From: Acidiferrobacteraceae bacterium
GTDB lineage: Bacteria; Pseudomonadota; Gammaproteobacteria; Acidiferrobacterales; SZUA-150
Assembly: GCA_003228915.1 (NCBI GenBank)
Contig: QIGL01000005.1
Span: forward strand, 1 to 33,301
Length of the DNA: 33,301 bases
Reading direction: 5' to 3'
The translations under genes were made by a program, and so were the position numbers. The notes beneath the pieces are model-generated. The model did no database searches. It saw only the letters and a program-made list of their open reading frames with translations, and was not told the DNA's origin. Positions 1 to 9,066 of the stretch are shown in pieces. Within the stretch, counting starts at the first letter, position 1; each line of letters begins with the position of its first letter.

Positions 1-527
1 TGGCGCTAGACCAATTTTTGGCCGAAGTCGAAAAACGCGCCTACCGAATGGCGGTTATCGCAACAGGTAATCGGGAAGATGCACTGGATATTGTTCAGGA
101 CAGCATGTTTAAACTGGCGCAGTCTTATCACAAACGTAATCCGGAAGAATGGCCGCCCCTGTTTTACCGAATACTGCAAAGCAAGATCCGTGACTGGTAT
201 CGACGTAACAAGGTTAAGAACAAGTGGTTACGTTTATTCTCGGTCAGGAAAAACGAGCAAGGGCTGGATGAAATTGAAACCATAGCTGACCCGGTTAATA
301 ACCAGCCGGATCAGTCCCTGGCAAATAGCAGGGCAATTTCTGAACTGGACAAGGCGTTATCTGAATTATCAATACGACAGCAACAGGCAGTATTATTAAG
401 ATTATGGGAGGGGCTTGATGTAAAACAGACTGCCAATGCAATGAGCTGTTCTACGGGCAGCGTCAAGACCCATTATTCCCGCGCTGTCCATATGTTAAGG
501 GAAAAACTTGGAGATCACTGGTCATGA
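1..527 (+). CDS. ECF-type RNA polymerase sigma factor, 5' end truncated by the window edge
   Basis: Region 2-like (NREDALDIVQDSMFKLAQSY...WPPLFYRILQSKIRDWYRR) and region 4-like (LSIRQQQAVLLRLWEGLDVKQTANAMSCSTGSVKTHYSRA) sequence. The track starts at TTG 18, but the frame stays open to base 3 (GCG CTA GAC CAA TTT TTG) and bases 1-2 are 'tg', so the true start codon is probably NTG beginning one base before the window. Confidence 0.9.
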   Translation, partial: ALDQFLAEVEKRAYRMAVIATGNREDALDIVQDSMFKLAQSYHKRNPEEWPPLFYRILQSKIRDWYRRNKVKNKWLRLFSVRKNEQGLDEIETIADPVNNQPDQSLANSRAISELDKALSELSIRQQQAVLLRLWEGLDVKQTANAMSCSTGSVKTHYSRAVHMLREKLGDHWS

Positions 528-883
528 AAAAAGATCAAAACGACGAGGTTTTGTTGAAGCAGGTCAAAACGACCCTGGAAGCCGCGGCCAATGACCTTGA
601 TCCGGCGCTAGTTACCCGGTTACGGGGGATACGGCGAGCAGCGATTTCCGAGGCCGGCGCACGCCAGTTTTTACGGGCGTGGCAGTGGGGTGGGGTGGTG
701 GCTGCAACCTTACTGGTTGCTGTGCTTACGCTAAATTCACTAAATGACACTCTCGAGAACAGAATAACCGAAAATGTGGCCGGGTTGGATGACTTGCAGA
801 TGTTGAGTGCTACCGAAGACCTGGAAATATACAAAGACCTGGAATTTTATAGTTGGCTGGATGAGATACAGAAAACGGGCTGA
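524..883 (+). CDS. DUF3619-like membrane protein, candidate anti-sigma partner
   Basis: 4-bp overlap with the sigma gene (ATGA); charged N-terminus then a single TM segment (GGVVAATLLVAVLTL). Confidence 0.65.
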   Translation: MKKDQNDEVLLKQVKTTLEAAANDLDPALVTRLRGIRRAAISEAGARQFLRAWQWGGVVAATLLVAVLTLNSLNDTLENRITENVAGLDDLQMLSATEDLEIYKDLEFYSWLDEIQKTG

Positions 884-1106
884 ACAATGGACAGTCATTA
901 CTTTATTTTTATTTGGCGGAATTTCAACAAGTTTCGCCGAAGAGGTGACCGATGCCAGCTTATTACCCGAACTTGAAATGCTCGAATACCTCGGGGCCTG
1001 GCAATCAAATGATGATGAGTGGCTCGACCCCATGCAGCTGTTTGAGATTGCCGAGAATTCGATCACTGTTAAGGTCAAGAATGAAAAAAGGCGCGACAAT
1101 GATTAA
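861..1106 (+). CDS. Small exported hypothetical protein
   Basis: ORF 807..1106, with a more plausible start at 861 (MRYRKRAEQWTVITLFLFGGISTSFAEEV), giving a signal peptide; overlaps both neighbours in an operon-like arrangement. Confidence 0.6.
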   Translation: MRYRKRAEQWTVITLFLFGGISTSFAEEVTDASLLPELEMLEYLGAWQSNDDEWLDPMQLFEIAENSITVKVKNEKRRDND

Positions 1107-1614
1107 AAAATTACTGAGTGTAATGATTTTATCGCTTTACCTGGGCCCTGTTTGGGCAGGGGAGGCACTTGAGCCTGTTTCCTGGGATGCATTAAGCACA
1201 GATGAGCAACAAGTCCTGTCACGTTTCGAATTCCGGTGGAATGATTTTGCGGCCTTAAAACAAAAACGCTTACAAAAAGGTGCGCAACGCTGGCAGACAA
1301 TGACAAGCGAGGAGCAGGATCGTTTCAAAAAACGTTTTCAGCGCTGGAAGAAGTTGTCCCCGGACACCAGGAAAAAAATAAAAGAACGCTACATCCGCTA
1401 TCAAAAATTACCACCGGAAAAACAGGCGGCTATACGCGCTCGTCATGAATGGTTTCGGAAACTGGAGCCAGAGCAGCGTGCCAGGTATCGCAAAAAATGG
1501 CAATCAATGGACCGGGATGAGAAAAGAAAATTTTTGAAGAATCTCAGGGACAGGGAAAGACAAGCCAATAACCGTAAAAACCAGAGACGGCAACGCCCGG
1601 CTACAAATCATTAG
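1099..1614 (+). CDS. DUF3106-like exported protein
   Basis: Start at 1099 gives a signal peptide (MIKKLLSVMILSLYLGPVWAGEA) followed by repeated W/R/K-rich segments (RWQTMTSEEQDRFKKRFQRWKKLSPDTRKKIKERYIRYQKLPPEKQAAIRARHEWFRKLEPEQRARYRKKW). Confidence 0.75.
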   Translation: MIKKLLSVMILSLYLGPVWAGEALEPVSWDALSTDEQQVLSRFEFRWNDFAALKQKRLQKGAQRWQTMTSEEQDRFKKRFQRWKKLSPDTRKKIKERYIRYQKLPPEKQAAIRARHEWFRKLEPEQRARYRKKWQSMDRDEKRKFLKNLRDRERQANNRKNQRRQRPATNH

Positions 1615-1625
1615 GAATTAAAATA

Positions 1626-2609
1626 ATGTTTTTTAATATCTGGTCGCGTACGCTGACGATGCGCGTACTATTTTTTTTAGTTATTGGTTATGTGGGTTTG
1701 AGTACAACCAATGCTGCTGAGTCCAATGCATCTGAAGCAAGTGAAGAAGAAAAATTGCTTCAGGAGATCGACGAAATATTATCTGAAGATACCAGGGAGC
1801 CGCTTCCAGCCTCTGTCTTTCTTGATCTGGGTGCGGATAGTGATTCGGGAAAGAATTATTATTCCGGCCTGGATTTGCCAGTTTATGATCTCAGGTTTCT
1901 ATTGTCAGGCGGAAAAAATGTTTCATCAAATGCCGTAATTGATGAGGAAGATAGTAGTACTTTTTATGCAATTGGTTTATTCAGTGATGCCAGGGACAAG
2001 CTGGGTCTGGGCGTGGAATACCGGTCCTGGAAATTCGAGGAAATTGTTGAGATAAATGCATTACGAGGGACTATCGAGCTCAGCTATCCGGACGTATCAC
2101 TGTCATTTACGCCGCAATTTCGTAATATTGCTTTCAATGGCACCCTGGACACAATGACTGGTCCACGTGAAATTGAAGTTCGTATTGACAGTATCGGCTA
2201 CAATGCAAACCTGACTGTTTTTTTACCGGCTGATACCTGGGTTTCCGGTTTATACGCTTCTCATACCTACAATGATGAAATCGGCCTGGGCAGGTCATTC
2301 TTTGATCTTGTCAGGCAAGAAGCCTCACAGATACGACTCTCTCCTGGTATATTAAACCAGACCTATGGCCTGGAAAAAAATCGCACCGGTTTAATAGCGG
2401 GTATCGATTTTGCGATTATAGGGTTATTCGTTCGTTGGTCAGAAAGCGTTTCGGCTGTGGATAGGGAAAAGACCATCACCACTGACGGCAATATTTACTG
2501 GTACCTGGATAAGCACTGGCGCCTTGGGTTTAACGGCGGTATCCAGAGTGATTCGATCAATAGCGACCAGATTTCTTTCGGTAATATTTCTCTTAAATAT
2601 CGATTCTAG
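1626..2609 (+). CDS. Putative outer-membrane beta-barrel protein
   Basis: N-terminal signal-like segment, alternating hydrophobic/polar strands, C-terminal ...ISFGNISLKYRF ending in aromatic F. Confidence 0.5.
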   Translation: MFFNIWSRTLTMRVLFFLVIGYVGLSTTNAAESNASEASEEEKLLQEIDEILSEDTREPLPASVFLDLGADSDSGKNYYSGLDLPVYDLRFLLSGGKNVSSNAVIDEEDSSTFYAIGLFSDARDKLGLGVEYRSWKFEEIVEINALRGTIELSYPDVSLSFTPQFRNIAFNGTLDTMTGPREIEVRIDSIGYNANLTVFLPADTWVSGLYASHTYNDEIGLGRSFFDLVRQEASQIRLSPGILNQTYGLEKNRTGLIAGIDFAIIGLFVRWSESVSAVDREKTITTDGNIYWYLDKHWRLGFNGGIQSDSINSDQISFGNISLKYRF

Positions 2610-2760
2610 AATATCGATTTTCCCCTGAATTATTTTTTAATTAATCCGTAAGCTTGTCAACCAAATTCGTTCTCCTGCGTTAGTACTTGTATCGGCATCT
2701 CTGGACAGGATATGTCCGTTTAACCGCACAACAATTAACCACAGACAGGAGATTTTAACG

Positions 2761-4284
2761 ATGCACACCCCTAATATTTTTAGTCCGGGTCCAGGCTTAT
2801 GGCGCCAGTTTACAAGATTATTCTTTGGATTAGTGCTGGTGGCAGGATTTGCTTTTACTGGCGCCTGCAATGGCACATCTGGTAGTGGTGACGACAGTGC
2901 CGCCACTGGCCCTGGTTCCTTGATGATTGCTCTGGCAGATGCCCAGGGTGATTTTCTTTCCTACGACGTGGATATCGTTTCGCTTACCTTAACCCGGGCA
3001 GATGGTACCGTGGTGGAAACCTTACCGGTGAATACCCGGGTAGATTTTTCCCAGTATACCCAGTTAACGGAATTCCTGACTGCGGCGACCGTGCCATCAG
3101 GTAAATATATCGAAGCTAGTATCACACTTGATTACCAGGCAGCCGGGATTGTAGTCGAGGATGCAACAGGTAACCCGGTAACAGTCAATACTATCCTGGA
3201 CGGAACGGGTAACCCCGCCGGGTTAATGGAAATGCGTGTCGGTTTGAGTAATGTTAATGCCCTTGTAGTCGCACCGGGAATCCCGGCCCACTTGTTACTT
3301 GATTTTGATCTGGCGGCAACCAATGCCGTGACCTTTGATGCCAGTGGTACCCCTTCCGTAACAGTGACACCAAAATTAATTGCCGAAGTTAATCGGGACA
3401 GTAGCAGGCTGCACCGGGTTCGCGGTGCCCTGAAAGAAGTTTTTGTCGACAGGAGTGGATTTCTCATGGCTGTTCGTCCGTTTCGATACCTGATGGCTGA
3501 TCCGCAGGACCGATTTGGTTTATTGCCGGTTAAAACCCATGACAGAACAATCTTTAAGGTAGATGGCGTTCGTTACCAGGGCGCTGCTGGCCTTGAGGCC
3601 ATGTCAGTTGTACCCGCAAGGACGCGTTTGATTGTATTGGGTGACTTTAAGCTTAACCCAAGAAGATTCTCGGCTCGGGCTGTTTACGTAGGCTCCAGTA
3701 TGGTTGGCGATGGCCTGGACATGGTTACCGGTAGTGTCGTGGGACGATCAGGCGATGTCTTGACAGTTTATGGTGCCAGTTTTGCCCACGGTGGCACCGG
3801 CTTAACACGCAGAAGTGTTGTTGAAGTTATGCTGGCAAGTACGACCATTGTCCAAAAACAGTTGTCGGATGAAAACTTTACCATCAATGATATTTCTGTC
3901 GGCCAGCGCCTGACGGTATTCGGTGCCTTAACGGGTGAAACTGCAAATGCGTTAACCATGGATGCCACCGAGGGCCAGGCGCACATGTGGTTGTCCAGTG
4001 TTGGCGGGTTGCGAGTCGGTGCAGCGGGCACGCCCCTGGTATTAAACCTGATCTCCATTAATGGTCGACCATTCAGTCTTTATGACTTTTCTGGTACCGG
4101 GTTAGATATGACGACCGATGCCGATCCGGCCAATTATCAGGTTGATACTGGTCTGTTGGATGTCTCGGCAATAGCTGCGGATGCGATGGTCAGGGCTCGG
4201 GGTTTTGTCGCACCGTTTGGTTCTGCCGATCCAGACTTTACCGCCATTACTGTTATTGAGGCGCCAGTACCAATCAGCCCTTAA
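2761..4284 (+). CDS. DUF4382-like lipoprotein
   Basis: Signal peptide with lipobox-like FTGAC; N-terminal domain GSLMIALADAQGDFLSYDVDIVSLTLTRADGTVVETLP resembles DUF4382. Confidence 0.6.
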   Translation: MHTPNIFSPGPGLWRQFTRLFFGLVLVAGFAFTGACNGTSGSGDDSAATGPGSLMIALADAQGDFLSYDVDIVSLTLTRADGTVVETLPVNTRVDFSQYTQLTEFLTAATVPSGKYIEASITLDYQAAGIVVEDATGNPVTVNTILDGTGNPAGLMEMRVGLSNVNALVVAPGIPAHLLLDFDLAATNAVTFDASGTPSVTVTPKLIAEVNRDSSRLHRVRGALKEVFVDRSGFLMAVRPFRYLMADPQDRFGLLPVKTHDRTIFKVDGVRYQGAAGLEAMSVVPARTRLIVLGDFKLNPRRFSARAVYVGSSMVGDGLDMVTGSVVGRSGDVLTVYGASFAHGGTGLTRRSVVEVMLASTTIVQKQLSDENFTINDISVGQRLTVFGALTGETANALTMDATEGQAHMWLSSVGGLRVGAAGTPLVLNLISINGRPFSLYDFSGTGLDMTTDADPANYQVDTGLLDVSAIAADAMVRARGFVAPFGSADPDFTAITVIEAPVPISP

Positions 4285-4285
4285 T

Positions 4286-4484
4286 CTTAAGGAAACTCTG
4301 ATCAATTGTCATCTCGACCGCAGTGGACGACTCCATGGATGGAGGAGCTAGAGCAACGCATGGAGCAGTTGCCGAGAGATCTCAACGAACTTCAGTAGTA
4401 TCAGGAAGTGACAAGATTCCTCCGCTTCGGTCGGAATGACAAACATCGGAATGACAAACATATATTGATCAGAACCTCCTTAAG
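4286..4484. repeat. Repeat family A copy 1: 199-bp MITE/REP-like element with about 20-bp terminal inverted repeats
   Basis: cttaaggaaactctgatcaa (4286-4305) versus reverse complement of ttgatcagaacctccttaag (4465-4484), 17/20 identical. Contains GTCATCTCGACC and GGTCGGAATGAC arms and a segment of repeat B. Confidence 0.8.
4337..4379 (+). repeat. Repeat B copy 1 (43 bp)
   Basis: ggatggaggagctagagcaacgcatggagcagttgccgagaga; 40/43 identical to the reverse complement of 11262-11304. Confidence 0.85.
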
Positions 4485-4494
4485 TTAGTGAACC

Positions 4495-4526
4495 AAACAA
4501 ACCCTGGGTATCCCAGGGTTTGTTTT
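4495..4526 (-). terminator. Rho-independent terminator for yajQ (possibly bidirectional)
   Basis: Perfect 14-bp stem AAACAAACCCTGGG-TAT-CCCAGGGTTTGTTT, just downstream of the minus-strand stop at 4547. Confidence 0.85.
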
Positions 4527-4546
4527 ATTTATAATTTGTATATTTC

Positions 4547-5029
4547 TTAATCCCGAAAATTCTCATACTGTAACGGTATTTCCAGGTTGGCTTCCTTTAA
4601 AAATTGCATCACTTCCTGCAGGTCATCCCGTTTCTTACCTGTTACCCGTACTTGTTCGCCCTGAATCTGGGCCTGGACTTTCAATTTTGAATTTTTAATA
4701 CATTTAACAATTTTTTTCGCCATATCCTTGTCGATACCCTGTTTTAATGTAACTTTTTGAAGCATGCGTTTACCGCTCTGCTGGGCTTCTTCGGCTTTAA
4801 AGCTCACGAGATCAATACCGCGCTTGCTGGCCTTGAGAAACAGGATATCCAGCATTTGTTGACACTGTAGTTCACTGCCGGTATCGAGGGTGATGAGATT
4901 GTCTTTGAAATCAAATTTGGAGTCAGAGCCCTTGAAGTCATAACGTGTTTTTATTTCACGATTGGCCTGGTCGAGGGCATTATCGAACTCGTGCATGTCA
5001 ATCTCGGATACGACATCAAATGATGGCAT
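4547..5029 (-). CDS. yajQ: YajQ family nucleotide-binding protein
   Basis: MPSFDVVSEIDMHEFDNALDQANREIKTRYDFKGSDSKF is characteristic. Start at 5029, internal to ORF 4547..5113. Confidence 0.95.
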   Translation of the reverse strand: MPSFDVVSEIDMHEFDNALDQANREIKTRYDFKGSDSKFDFKDNLITLDTGSELQCQQMLDILFLKASKRGIDLVSFKAEEAQQSGKRMLQKVTLKQGIDKDMAKKIVKCIKNSKLKVQAQIQGEQVRVTGKKRDDLQEVMQFLKEANLEIPLQYENFRD

Positions 5030-5274
5030 CAAACACTCCTTTTCTTTAGTGATCGTAAAACGTGGGCTGCATCTGGTTACTGCCACAATAATAGGCCGGC
5101 CCCCAATCGTCAATATTCAGACATATCGCAACAGATATCATCGCTAAATATCTCTATCAGCGTGTATTTTGGGCATTTATACATTTTATAGAGTGAAATA
5201 ATTCTGAAAAAGTAGTTCAATGGCCGTATGCGTATAATAATGAAAACGAATTTCAAACGCCGTCAAGACTCCCC

Positions 5275-6564
5275 ATGAAGAAGAAAGTTGATGTTCGCGA
5301 TTTGCAGCAAGGCATGTTTGTCTCAGACCTTGATCGTCCCTGGGTGGAGACCCCGTTTATGTTCCAGGGTTTTGAATTAACTTCTGACAAGGATGAAGAT
5401 ACCCTGCAACAGCACTGCCAGTATGTATATATTGATACTGATAAGGGGCTAGATTATGTTCCGAAAGAGCGTGGTTATGATGATGGCGCCCGCAGAATGG
5501 AAGCGCTGGCCGAAAAAGATCAGCGCATAACACAACAGGTGCAAAGCCTTGCAGAAGGCGAGATTGAGGCCGCCACTGAAAAAAAGATAAAAAAAGCCTA
5601 CCCGGATGAAATCCCGGTTGAGGATGAGCTAAAAAGGGCACGTAAAATCGAACTCATGGCCCGGGCGCTGGTGCGGGAATCTTTCAAAGACATACGAAGC
5701 GGCAAGGACAAGGTTGATCTGGTCCTGGCAAGAAAAGTTAGCGATGACCTGGTAGATAGCGTCATTCGCAACCCGGATGCACTGGTATGCCTCAGTCATT
5801 TGAAGGACGTTAGCGAATACACCGCGCTACATAGTATCCGTACAACCACCCTGGCCCTGGCATTTGCCCGGCACCTGGTATTGTCGCGCGAGCACATGGT
5901 GGTGATTGCCATGGGTGCGTTGTTGCATGATATCGGCATGATGCGTGTCCCGGAAAAAATTCTTGATAATACTACAGGCCTGTCACCCGATGAATTTAAT
6001 ACACTAAAAAATCATGTTAAGTGGGGTGTCGAAATAATAAATAACTCTGGCAAGATACCCCGTGGCTCGATGCAAATTATTCAGCAACACCACGAACGTG
6101 CCGATGGCAGTGGTTATCCCGGCTCAAAGAAGACGGGCAAGATTTCAGACCCTGGTTCCCTGGCAGGTATGGTGGATGTTTATGATGCCATTACCAGTGA
6201 TCGCGGTTACGAGAAAGGCATGTCCGCAGAAGATGCGCTGAAAAGTATGTACGAGTGGCGACACAAAGATTTTAAACCAAAGTTCGTTGAAGAATTTATC
6301 AAGTGTATGGGGGTATTTCCCATTGGCAGCCTGGTTGAGTTAAGTACTGGCGCAGTCGGCGTCGTGATTACTGTTAACAGGGCGCGTCGATTAAAACCCA
6401 AGGTAGCGATGGTTTTGACAGCGCAAAAAACGCGGATGTCCCATGATCTCGTCACCGACCTGAGCGAACATCATCTGGACAGGGGTAAGGAACTAAAAAT
6501 ATCCCGTGTACTCCCGTCCGGCAGTTATGACATTAACCCAATGGATCATATTGCCCTGTTCTAG
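5275..6564 (+). CDS. HD-GYP domain protein with N-terminal DUF3391-like domain; predicted c-di-GMP phosphodiesterase
   Basis: HDIGMMRVPEKIL and HHERADGSGYP motifs; N-terminal KKVDVRDLQQGMFVSDLDRPWVETPFMFQGF. Confidence 0.92.
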   Translation: MKKKVDVRDLQQGMFVSDLDRPWVETPFMFQGFELTSDKDEDTLQQHCQYVYIDTDKGLDYVPKERGYDDGARRMEALAEKDQRITQQVQSLAEGEIEAATEKKIKKAYPDEIPVEDELKRARKIELMARALVRESFKDIRSGKDKVDLVLARKVSDDLVDSVIRNPDALVCLSHLKDVSEYTALHSIRTTTLALAFARHLVLSREHMVVIAMGALLHDIGMMRVPEKILDNTTGLSPDEFNTLKNHVKWGVEIINNSGKIPRGSMQIIQQHHERADGSGYPGSKKTGKISDPGSLAGMVDVYDAITSDRGYEKGMSAEDALKSMYEWRHKDFKPKFVEEFIKCMGVFPIGSLVELSTGAVGVVITVNRARRLKPKVAMVLTAQKTRMSHDLVTDLSEHHLDRGKELKISRVLPSGSYDINPMDHIALF

Positions 6565-6632
6565 ACGGGATACCCGTAACAGATGCAGTCAATAACAAAA
6601 TATATTAATATAACCGAGTTCAGAAAAACTGT

Positions 6633-6803
6633 GATGGGCTCCACTACTGTCCCACATAATAATTACAAAAGTGGTCATAACGCTATTTAGCTGGTATTAA
6701 CATGGCGCCAGAGCAGACATGGACATGAGATTTCAAATAAAGAAAGGCGTCATACCCGCTTCCGCGGGTATGACGATTTTGTGGGACAGTAGTGGATGGG
6801 CTC
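6633..6803. mobile_element. MITE-like non-autonomous element (6642-6794, 153 bp) with its 9-bp target duplications
   Basis: TIRs CACTACTGTCCCACA (6642-6656) and TGTGGGACAGTAGTG (6780-6794) are perfect 15-bp inverted repeats; flanked by direct repeats GATGGGCTC (6633-6641 and 6795-6803). No transposase ORF. Confidence 0.9.
6748..6780 (+). terminator. Terminator-like hairpin inside the MITE
   Basis: CGTCATACCCGC-TTCC-GCGGGTATGACG, perfect 12-bp stem (6748-6775), followed by ATTTT. Confidence 0.45.
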
Positions 6804-6882
6804 ACGTATAACAACGGCTTGCAAGCCGGCTCGTTTTTAGTATTTTCTATATATATTCACTGGGCAGAGGTTTGGTTTTTTT

Positions 6883-9045
6883 ATGACCGCAAAAAATTTT
6901 TCTTCTTCTGTATTAGTAAGTTATTTTATCCCCTTTCTAAAATGGCTGCCCGAGTTAAAAAATGGCACGACACTTCGTGTAGATATAATTGCCGGTGTTA
7001 CCGTGGCGCTGGTTCTGATTCCCCAGTCAATGGCTTATGCGCAGTTGGCCGGGTTACCACCGTACTTCGGTTTATATGCCGCATTCCTGCCACCATTCGT
7101 TGCTGCGATTTTCGGTTCTTCACGGCAACTGGCCACCGGGCCAGTTGCCGTGGTGTCTTTGTTAACGGCAGCTGCACTTGAACCACTGGCAACCACAGGA
7201 AGCGAAGGTTATATTGCCTATGCCATTCTATTGGCATTATTCGTAGGATTGTTCCAGTTATCCCTTGGTCTGTTACGGCTCGGTGTATTGGTAAATTTTT
7301 TATCCCACCCGGTAGTTTTGGGGTTTACCAATGCGGCGGCAATTATTATTGCCACCTCCCAGCTGGGAAAAATATTTGGCGTGACAGTGCCCAAGGCGGC
7401 TTACCATTATAAAACGGTATGGGATACAGTCGTTGCTGCAATATCACATTTCCACTTGCCAACTTTCGGCATGGCAGTACTTGCTTTTATTATTATGGTG
7501 GTAGTTAAGCGTATTAATCCCAAAATACCCGGTGTATTACTGGCTGTTGTCATTACGACAATTCTGTCACTTGCAGTTGGTTTTCAGACACTACAAACCA
7601 TAAACAAGAATCAGCTCATTGATGGTTCGACTCAGGATATTATTGCTACAAAATTAGAATTACCCGTAAAAATTGAAAAATTTGATAAACGTGTAAGCTC
7701 TGCACAAAAGAAACATGATGTTGCAGTGGAAAAATACGGTAGTGACAACAGGCGTGCACTTTCCACCCAAATAAAACTGGAATCCCTGAAGCGACAACGT
7801 GATCGTCATGCGGATGGTGCTGACGCCGACTTTAAACGAATGAAAACCCTGATATTTAATAAAACAAAATCCAGGAATGACAAGTCTGCAAAGTTTTATC
7901 CTGACGGTGAAGTGCCTGATGGTGTTGAGGTGGAGCCAGAGATTTGGCGAATTTCATCGTTAAATAAAGATGGTGCATTGGTTATGCATAGTGGTGGGAA
8001 GGTAGTGGGGACTATTCCGCAAGGGCTGCCAGCTCTAAAAATACCAAGTTTTGATATAGACGTGTTAGGGCAGTTATTTTTTGCAGCCGTGGCAATTGCA
8101 CTCATAGGTTTTATGGAAGCGATCTCTATTGCCAAGGCCATGGCGGCACGTACACGACAAAGACTTGATGCCAATCAGGAATTAGTGGGCCAGGGCTTGT
8201 CAAATATATTTGGCAGTTTATTTCAGAGTTACCCGGTATCAGGTTCGTTCTCCCGGTCTGCCGTGAACCTGGGGGCGGGCGCAATCACCGGATTTTCTTC
8301 AGTAGTGACTGCTGTCGTCGTTGTAATTACCCTGTTATGGCTGACCCCGTTACTTTATCATTTGCCACAGGCAACACTGGCGGCCGTAATTATGATGGCA
8401 GTAATAGGCCTGGTTAATTTTAGGGCCTTGCTGCATACCTGGCATGTACGACGAGATGATGGTGTCGTGGCCGTGATTACTTTTGTGCTTACCCTGTTAT
8501 TTGCACCGCATCTTGATAGCAGTCTTATGATTGGCGTGATCTTGTCATTGGCAATATTCCTGTATCGGACCATGGAGCCACGAATTGCAGCCTTGTCGCG
8601 CCATCCAGATGGTTCTTTACGGGATGCCGATGTATACGGACTCGGTACCTGTGAAAATATTTCAATGCTGCGCTTTGATGGCTCCCTATATTTTGCCAAC
8701 ATTAGTTATTTTGAAGACAAGGTCCTGGGCATTGCTGCAAACAAGCCTGACCTGAAATATATTATTGTTGATGGGCCTGGTATTAACCAGATTGATGCCA
8801 GTGGCGAGGAAATGTTGACATCAATAACAGAGAGGTTACAGGCAGGTGGTGTCGTGATTTTATTTTCAAGATTCAAGAAACAGGTCATGGATGTTTTACG
8901 CAATAGCGGTTTTGTTGAACGCCTGGGTTCAGACAGATTTTTCAGAAAAAATGAAATGGCCCTGGAGTTTGCCTGGAAAGGACTCGGGAACGATCATGAA
9001 GTTGAGTGTCCGCTAAATATTGTTTGTGCCATAGATGAAAAATAG
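6883..9045 (+). CDS. SulP family inorganic anion transporter with C-terminal STAS domain and an unusual charged insertion
   Basis: DIIAGVTVALVLIPQSMAYAQLAGLPPYFGLYAAFLPPFVAAIFGSSRQLATGPVAVVSLL SulP signature; C-terminal STAS-like IIVDGPGINQIDASGEEMLTSI. Confidence 0.95.
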   Translation: MTAKNFSSSVLVSYFIPFLKWLPELKNGTTLRVDIIAGVTVALVLIPQSMAYAQLAGLPPYFGLYAAFLPPFVAAIFGSSRQLATGPVAVVSLLTAAALEPLATTGSEGYIAYAILLALFVGLFQLSLGLLRLGVLVNFLSHPVVLGFTNAAAIIIATSQLGKIFGVTVPKAAYHYKTVWDTVVAAISHFHLPTFGMAVLAFIIMVVVKRINPKIPGVLLAVVITTILSLAVGFQTLQTINKNQLIDGSTQDIIATKLELPVKIEKFDKRVSSAQKKHDVAVEKYGSDNRRALSTQIKLESLKRQRDRHADGADADFKRMKTLIFNKTKSRNDKSAKFYPDGEVPDGVEVEPEIWRISSLNKDGALVMHSGGKVVGTIPQGLPALKIPSFDIDVLGQLFFAAVAIALIGFMEAISIAKAMAARTRQRLDANQELVGQGLSNIFGSLFQSYPVSGSFSRSAVNLGAGAITGFSSVVTAVVVVITLLWLTPLLYHLPQATLAAVIMMAVIGLVNFRALLHTWHVRRDDGVVAVITFVLTLLFAPHLDSSLMIGVILSLAIFLYRTMEPRIAALSRHPDGSLRDADVYGLGTCENISMLRFDGSLYFANISYFEDKVLGIAANKPDLKYIIVDGPGINQIDASGEEMLTSITERLQAGGVVILFSRFKKQVMDVLRNSGFVERLGSDRFFRKNEMALEFAWKGLGNDHEVECPLNIVCAIDEK

Positions 9046-9066
9046 CAGCAACCATGATCAATATGG

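Noticed and set aside
6815-6828. Palindrome CGGCTTGCAAGCCG followed by GCTCGTTTTT as a terminator
   Set aside because: The perfect palindrome leaves no loop without breaking central pairs; it could be a displaced HD-GYP terminator, but evidence is too weak to list.
6792-7181. 129-aa ORF starting at the MITE right end
   Set aside because: Out of frame with and overlapping the SulP CDS at 6883; the N-terminal part derives from the MITE and terminator-like sequence.
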